DNA of 64,000 nucleotides, taken from NCBI RefSeq assembly GCF_029168945.1, contig NC_083603.1, positions 48,308,406-48,372,405 of the forward strand, written 5' to 3'. The DNA comes from Cannabis sativa (lineage: Eukaryota > Streptophyta > Magnoliopsida > Rosales > Cannabaceae). Below are positions 59,344 through 64,000 of this stretch, in pieces; the first letter of the stretch is position 1; every line of letters begins with the position of its first letter. Under the pieces are notes generated by a model that was not told the origin of the DNA, made no database searches, and saw nothing but the letters and a program-made list of their open reading frames with translations. The position numbers and the translations under genes were made by a program.

Positions 59344-60590
59344 TCAATCTTCATTTTCTTTGATAGAGACAATAGTGTAATTTTTGTATTTTGCACTTTT
59401 CATTCTAGCCGGGTCCGCATATATCCGGATTATCCATTTTTTCTTTGATAAATTGATTATGGTAGTGTCGACAAAGCGGCGGTGTTCCTGCAAACAGTGA
59501 TGTATTTTCATTTAAGATGATTAGTCATGATGTGCATAATTTATTTAATTAAAAAATCAACTTATGAAAGGCATGTAAAACTATTTAATTTTTTAAAAAC
59601 TACACCTCTGCAGTATAGTTCATTAGTTGGGCAGCATTACACGAGAATATTTTTTCGACAATATCTGCGAACATGATAGCAGATAGGCTCTTTGTATTGT
59701 CATCAAGTTCAACATATGCAATAGCACTGTAAAATGCATTATAAGATTGTTAGTATATTTTTTTATTTTAACTTAATTTCAATAACATCATATGTTTTTT
59801 GTAATATACCGTGGTGTAGGAAATCCTTCTTGGCCGCATGTTGGCTTGTCACATATGATTTTTTCATCGCGATTGTATAAATCTATTTTTTTATGACATG
59901 CGTCACATGACACATGTAATAAAAATTCTGGAGAGTGTCAGTTATTTTTATTGCCGCCTCAATCCAAAAATATTTTTTCTACATTCAAATCAAATGGTGT
60001 TAATAATAGTAAGATATTGAAACAAAAGTTTCATAAAGTAAATATTATAGTAGTTTTTACCTCATTCAGTTGCAGATTTTTCGTCAACTCTGAAATTTGG
60101 ATGTTAGTCACTATTTCGTGTAATCCAACAAAAGATTTTGGAGAAGATTCGTATGTCAAGAAGTTTGCTATTGCGTTTTTAATTTCTGTTTCGTTGCTCT
60201 CCGCCCTTAAAATAGAGTAAGTATTATTATAAATATAGTATACAAAAATTTAAATTTTTTTGTAAAATGTGTAGCTATAATAGTATGTGTATTTGATTTT
60301 ATGAGTATTACCATTCCTTTAGTGCTTCTGCTTCGGGGAGTTGAGGATTGATTTTGAAGGTACTCGTGTCGCGTGACGATAGAGACAGCCCTAAATCAAA
60401 ATGTATGTGTTAATTGAATTTTTGAATTTTCGCTTTTAAATATCAGTAGTTTAATTAATGCAAACCTCTCTTGGTTTGAACAATTAGTTTTGATCCCAAT
60501 ATTATGGGTCTTTCTTCGATTACTTCTGCTATTTGTAAGCATTCATCGTGAACTTTATGCCCCCACATCGTCAAACATAAAAAAAAAAAT
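59344..60590 (-). pseudogene. RPA70-like single-strand DNA-binding protein gene, 5'-truncated
   Basis: Six minus-strand exons can be followed with GT/AG borders: 60590-60466, 60390-60312, 60205-60061, 59978-59810, 59726-59606 and 59487-59344. The joined reading shows MWGHKVHDEC (OB-fold), GSKLIVQT, GLSLSSRDTSTFKINPQLPEA, a four-cysteine zinc ribbon (C-DAC...C...C in exon 4) and an AYVELDD...FADIVEKIFSCNAAQL block, ending in TGA at 59346. The order and motifs match the C-terminal half of plant replication protein A 70-kDa-like proteins, which bind single-stranded DNA; relatives are also carried by plant Helitrons. Upstream exons are missing, and exon 4 changes frame once near 59905, ahead of the zinc ribbon. 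I therefore call it a remnant, though a lineage-specific gene cannot be excluded. Confidence 0.7.
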
Positions 60591-61723
60591 CTGGAAAAGA
60601 AAAGAAGCGGTGTAACGGCCAACAAAAAAAATTAGAGGGTATATGATTCTGTTATATATATTGGAATGAAAAAAGACAGAGAAGAGATGAAATATAAATA
60701 GGTTTTGGGTTGATGACATATAGTCTCGTGCTAGTTTCATTTGGAATAGAATTTATTTAGTTTAGTTTTAATTACTTAATTATCTTTTTATTTTTGGAGA
60801 CTGGATTTTTAATTATCAGTATTTATATTTAAATTTAAGAAAATCAAAATTATACGCGATACAAATTGATAGTATAATTTAGATATATATATAAAAAAAT
60901 AAAAAAAAAAAAGGAAAGAAAGGTTTCCTTTTAAGGTGAGTTTGACTTTTATTGACTGTTCATAGTTTTTTATTATTATTTTTTTAAAAGATTTTTCCGA
61001 TTCAGTTAAGAAAATTAATTTATTAAATGGAAAAAATCAAACTAAAATGATAAAATTAGATATTATAATTTCAAATTTTACATAGTTAGTCTTTATTTTA
61101 AAAATCATATAAGACTGAATATTGTTCGTAATTTTGTTCTTAAAAAAAAAAATTGTTCGTAATTTTTATTTCATTTTTTTAAATGAATTTTTAATATTAT
61201 TAAAATAAATAGTCAATGCTTTATTATTTTTTTTTTAAAAAAAAATAGTCAAACCTGGCTTGTATATCTATTAAAACATCCCTTCTCCAATAATAATAAG
61301 AGTATAAAAATAAATATACATTACAGATTACACGAGAAAATAGTCACCCATATTCTCATATATACATTACACGAGAAATATTTTTATTTAGCAATACATT
61401 AATATACAATCTGCATAAAAGTTAAACTTTGTAAAAAATTAAAAAAAAAATGCCGAAGTACACTTATGGTGTCCAAGAACATAGCTCAAAAAGAAAAAGT
61501 AGATAATACCAGTCCTGATGATCCAATCACTGACAAAGAGAACTTCTGATCAAAGTTGTAATCCTTGGTCAACAAGTCTGCACACGGTTAAAAACCAAGC
61601 AATCAAAATTTAAAAGTGAAAACCTGCAAGACCGCTTACAACTTAGGAGGAGGCCTCTGCATTACACAAGTGTTGCAACAAGTAGAGATTTCTAAGTATC
61701 AATATGGCCTTCAGAAAAACAGA
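60591..61723. other. Intergenic AT-rich sequence
   Basis: No gene or element is supported. Sequence similar to missing upstream exons of the RPA-like gene was not found here. Confidence 0.6.
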
Positions 61724-62428
61724 CTACAGATTAAATGCCTCAATTTACTAAGTTTTCTTAAAATTTCTCTTTGCATTATTGAGATTGACAACATAGAATG
61801 CCCAACAGTTTCACCTCTTCTAAATTAGATTCTATTTTGGTTCTCATATGTTTAAATAACAAACTATCAACGATCATTCAACTTGAACATTCTAAAACAC
61901 TGTACTACAAAAGAAAACATCAAACATATAGGTTCTCAAGTCATCAATCCGAATACTACATACAGCAAACAAAAACATCATTTAAAGCAACTGGTAAGAT
62001 TGAATTTCAACTTATAAGGATAGTAAAATAAGTTTATAATAAACTTTAGATTGAATTTCTCTTTAATAATTTATCTGTTTGCAAACTCTTTTAGGGCACA
62101 TAGCTATGTTCAATCTCACAAATTATACTCTTTAATGATAGAGTTGGCAAAGTATGATTATCACAAATTATACTCTTTAATATGATCTCGTTTATGTAAG
62201 ATCTGTGAGAATGCCCTTTGAATTTATGAAAAGCCAATGATTGGGATCCCTGCAGAGGAAATAGCAAGTGGTTTGTCAGATATATCTACCATCTACGAAT
62301 CAATGGATGAGCTTGAGCAACCACTGAAATTGCTAGAGAAGGCATTGAAGATATACAATGATGCTCCTGGTCAGCAGAGCACAATAGCTGGAATCGAAGC
62401 CCAGATGGGAGTCTTGCGATCTTAAAAT
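61724..62428 (+). repeat. 705-bp tandem duplication, copy 1
   Basis: The unit starts CTACAGATTAAATG and ends GATCTTAAAAT. The next 705 bases repeat it with about four substitutions noticed (for example near 61737, 61830, 61952 and 62101). It includes intron-like AT-rich sequence and one exon fragment. Confidence 0.95.
62201..62425 (+). pseudogene. Kinesin light chain-related (KLCR) exon fragment, copy 1
   Basis: The frame reads ENAL-stop-IYEKP and then GIPAEEIASGLSDISTIYESM, followed by LLEKALKIYNDAPGQQST and IAGIEAQMGV, before ending LRS and TAA. This is a TPR-repeat exon of plant KLCR/CMU proteins, which bind microtubules and cellulose-synthase-linked factors. A TGA stands where family members have an Arg codon, and the reading ends where the TPR helix should go on, so it is a broken fragment without the rest of the gene. 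Confidence 0.8.
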
Positions 62429-63133
62429 CTACAGATTAAATGTCTCAATTTACTAAGTTTTCTTAAAATTTCTCTTTGCATTATTGAGATTGACAACATA
62501 GAATGCCCAACAGTTTCACCTCTTCTAAATTAAATTCTATTTTGGTTCTCATATGTTTAAATAACAAACTATCAACGATCATTCAACTTGAACATTCTAA
62601 AACACTGTACTACAAAAGAAAACATCAAACATATAGGTTCTCAAGTCATCAATCTGAATACTACATACAGCAAACAAAAACATCATTTAAAGCAACTGGT
62701 AAGATTGAATTTCAACTTATAAGGATAGTAAAATAAGTTTATAATAAACTTTAGATTGAATTTCTCTTTAATAATTTATCTGTTTGCAAACTCTTTTAGG
62801 GCACGTAGCTATGTTCAATCTCACAAATTATACTCTTTAATGATAGAGTTGGCAAAGTATGATTATCACAAATTATACTCTTTAATATGATCTCGTTTAT
62901 GTAAGATCTGTGAGAATGCCCTTTGAATTTATGAAAAGCCAATGATTGGGATCCCTGCAGAGGAAATAGCAAGTGGTTTGTCAGATATATCTACCATCTA
63001 CGAATCAATGGATGAGCTTGAGCAACCACTGAAATTGCTAGAGAAGGCATTGAAGATATACAATGATGCTCCTGGTCAGCAGAGCACAATAGCTGGAATC
63101 GAAGCCCAGATGGGAGTCTTGCGATCTTAAAAT
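62429..63133 (+). repeat. 705-bp tandem duplication, copy 2
   Basis: This copy directly follows copy 1 with no spacer and ends at GATCTTAAAAT, after which the sequence changes to TTTATGTG. Confidence 0.95.
62906..63130 (+). pseudogene. Kinesin light chain-related exon fragment, copy 2
   Basis: The protein reading is identical to copy 1 and has the same internal TGA, so the nonsense change preceded the duplication. No further KLCR exons are seen downstream within the window. Confidence 0.8.
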
Positions 63134-63558
63134 TTTATGTGTAGTCTACATATTATTACGTTGTACAATAGAACTGCTTTTACAAAATTCAAAACAGAAT
63201 TAAACTGAAAAGAAGACAAAACACTAAAAACTGGTATGTATTCAAATATGACAAACCTTGAAAGACCTCATCAATACAAATAACAAAAACGACCAAAAAA
63301 TATTGAGTTCAGGGAAAAAGAAAGTTCCAAAAGTACTCCATATTAGAAAGGGGAAAATAAAATATAAAGGACTGGAATAGTTATAACTAAAAAATTCAAA
63401 TGAAAGTAGCTACTTTTTTCTCGCACAACCAAATATCAATCTCACCAATAAAAAATTGATTGAGCGATAAACTTCTTCAATTAAAAAGCAAATAAGAAAT
63501 AGTCACTACTCCATACTTAATAAAAAGTTCAAGAACAGCCCAAATCTGAAATTGACAT

Positions 63559-63696
63559 TCAAACCTTGATATGAAGCGTTCCGCCCCCAAACTCGGAGCC
63601 ACTCTTGTTATGAAACTCTACCCAAGCGCTATTCTCGTAAAAGCAGGCTCCTTTCCAGTTGAGGGTGTGGTTGGAGGATAAGGCTTCAAATATTTA
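63559..63696 (-). pseudogene. Short coding-like fragment, family not recognised
   Basis: A minus-strand frame of about 44 codons reads NHTLNWKGACFYENSAWVEF and HNKSGSEFGGGTLHIKV, then TGA at 63559-63561. Its composition is protein-like (two Trp, aromatic and Gly-rich pattern) and unlike the AT-rich chance frames around it. A stop codon lies just upstream at about 63697, so it would be an exon or gene fragment. I cannot name the family with confidence. Confidence 0.4.
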
Positions 63697-64000
63697 ATTT
63701 AGGATATTTATTATTATTTTATTATAGATAAATAATATTTTATTATTTTATTAAATAAAAATTAAAAGTCACCCATAAAATTCTCAAAAACCAAGAATTT
63801 CAGTTATATAGGTATACTTTATATAGAATAGACTAGGTAGAAGTTATGTGCTGAGACACGTAAATATTAGTTTTATTTAAAGTTTAGTTATTTATTTTAA
63901 TTTAGATTTCTTTAACTAAAGGAATAATTATGTGAATGATTTGTTTTATTATAGTAATATTTGTGTTATTATATTTGGTTAGTAAATATAATTATGTATA
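63697..64000. other. Intergenic AT-rich sequence to the window end
   Basis: Nothing beyond AT-rich sequence is seen in the last 300 bases. Confidence 0.65.

Noticed and set aside
58985..60590. A single Helitron carrying the RPA-like gene and ending at CTAG 58985-58988.
   Set aside because: The hairpin is on the left of CTAG, so the element would extend to the left, away from the RPA-like gene. No 5' TC end or Rep/helicase frame is seen. Kept only as two separate observations.

Overview
This is a window of nuclear DNA from a flowering plant, most likely a eudicot. It is AT-rich, dominated by plant-type LTR retrotransposons and MITEs, carries a plant-specific DUF1645 gene, and has intron-containing fragments of RPA70-like and kinesin-light-chain-related (KLCR) genes. 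I saw no bacterial-style operons, CRISPR array, tRNA or rRNA gene. The species cannot be named from the sequence alone.

Bases 1-41446 are one nest of LTR retrotransposons whose insertion order can be read from target-site duplications (TSDs). Element A, a Copia of Ale/Retrofit type (+ strand), is the host: its integrase piece is at 1-576, its reverse transcriptase/RNase H at 37404-39242, and its tail plus 279-bp 3' LTR at 41108-41446. Element B (581-37398, TSD CAAGC) split A's pol gene. B has about 1.9-kb LTRs and encodes only Gag, so it is non-autonomous. B was in turn hit twice. Element C, a Sirevirus-type Copia on the minus strand (742-19786), lies in its 5' LTR. Element E, a Tekay-type chromovirus on the plus strand (23940-32736, TSD GTTTT), lies in its leader. 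Element D, a second Tekay-type element on the minus strand (993-10078, TSD CAATT), landed inside C's 3' LTR. A further unclassified 1.86-kb repeat (39243-41107) interrupts the 3' end of A's pol.

Bases 41447-64000 are a gene-poor arm with small DNA transposons: a CACTA-like fragment, two Harbinger-type GTTTGG MITEs, an Emigrant-like mariner MITE, a hAT-like MITE, a Mutator-type MITE with a perfect 9-bp TSD, a CACTA-type MITE with TAT TSD, and a TRIM retroelement with TSD ATGAT carrying a Harbinger-type MITE in one LTR. A diverged relative of B's LTR lies at about 56010-57850. The only convincing intact host gene is an intronless DUF1645 protein of 313 residues at 45999-46940 (+). Gene remnants are a 5'-truncated, frameshifted RPA70-like gene with recognisable exon borders (59344-60590, minus) and a KLCR exon fragment copied twice in a 705-bp tandem duplication (61724-63133).

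No host pathway can be reconstructed here. What links the parts is retroelement biology: B keeps cis signals and Gag but no enzymes, so any movement must have used another Copia's polymerase. Element D is the least decayed element; its LTRs agree almost everywhere except at a few clusters. The most interesting observations are those mismatch clusters at CAG/CTG/CCGG motifs between otherwise near-identical LTR pairs, a hairpin array with paired base changes in the Tekay LTRs, the LTR-sharing tandem structure of C, and the Gag-only architecture of B.
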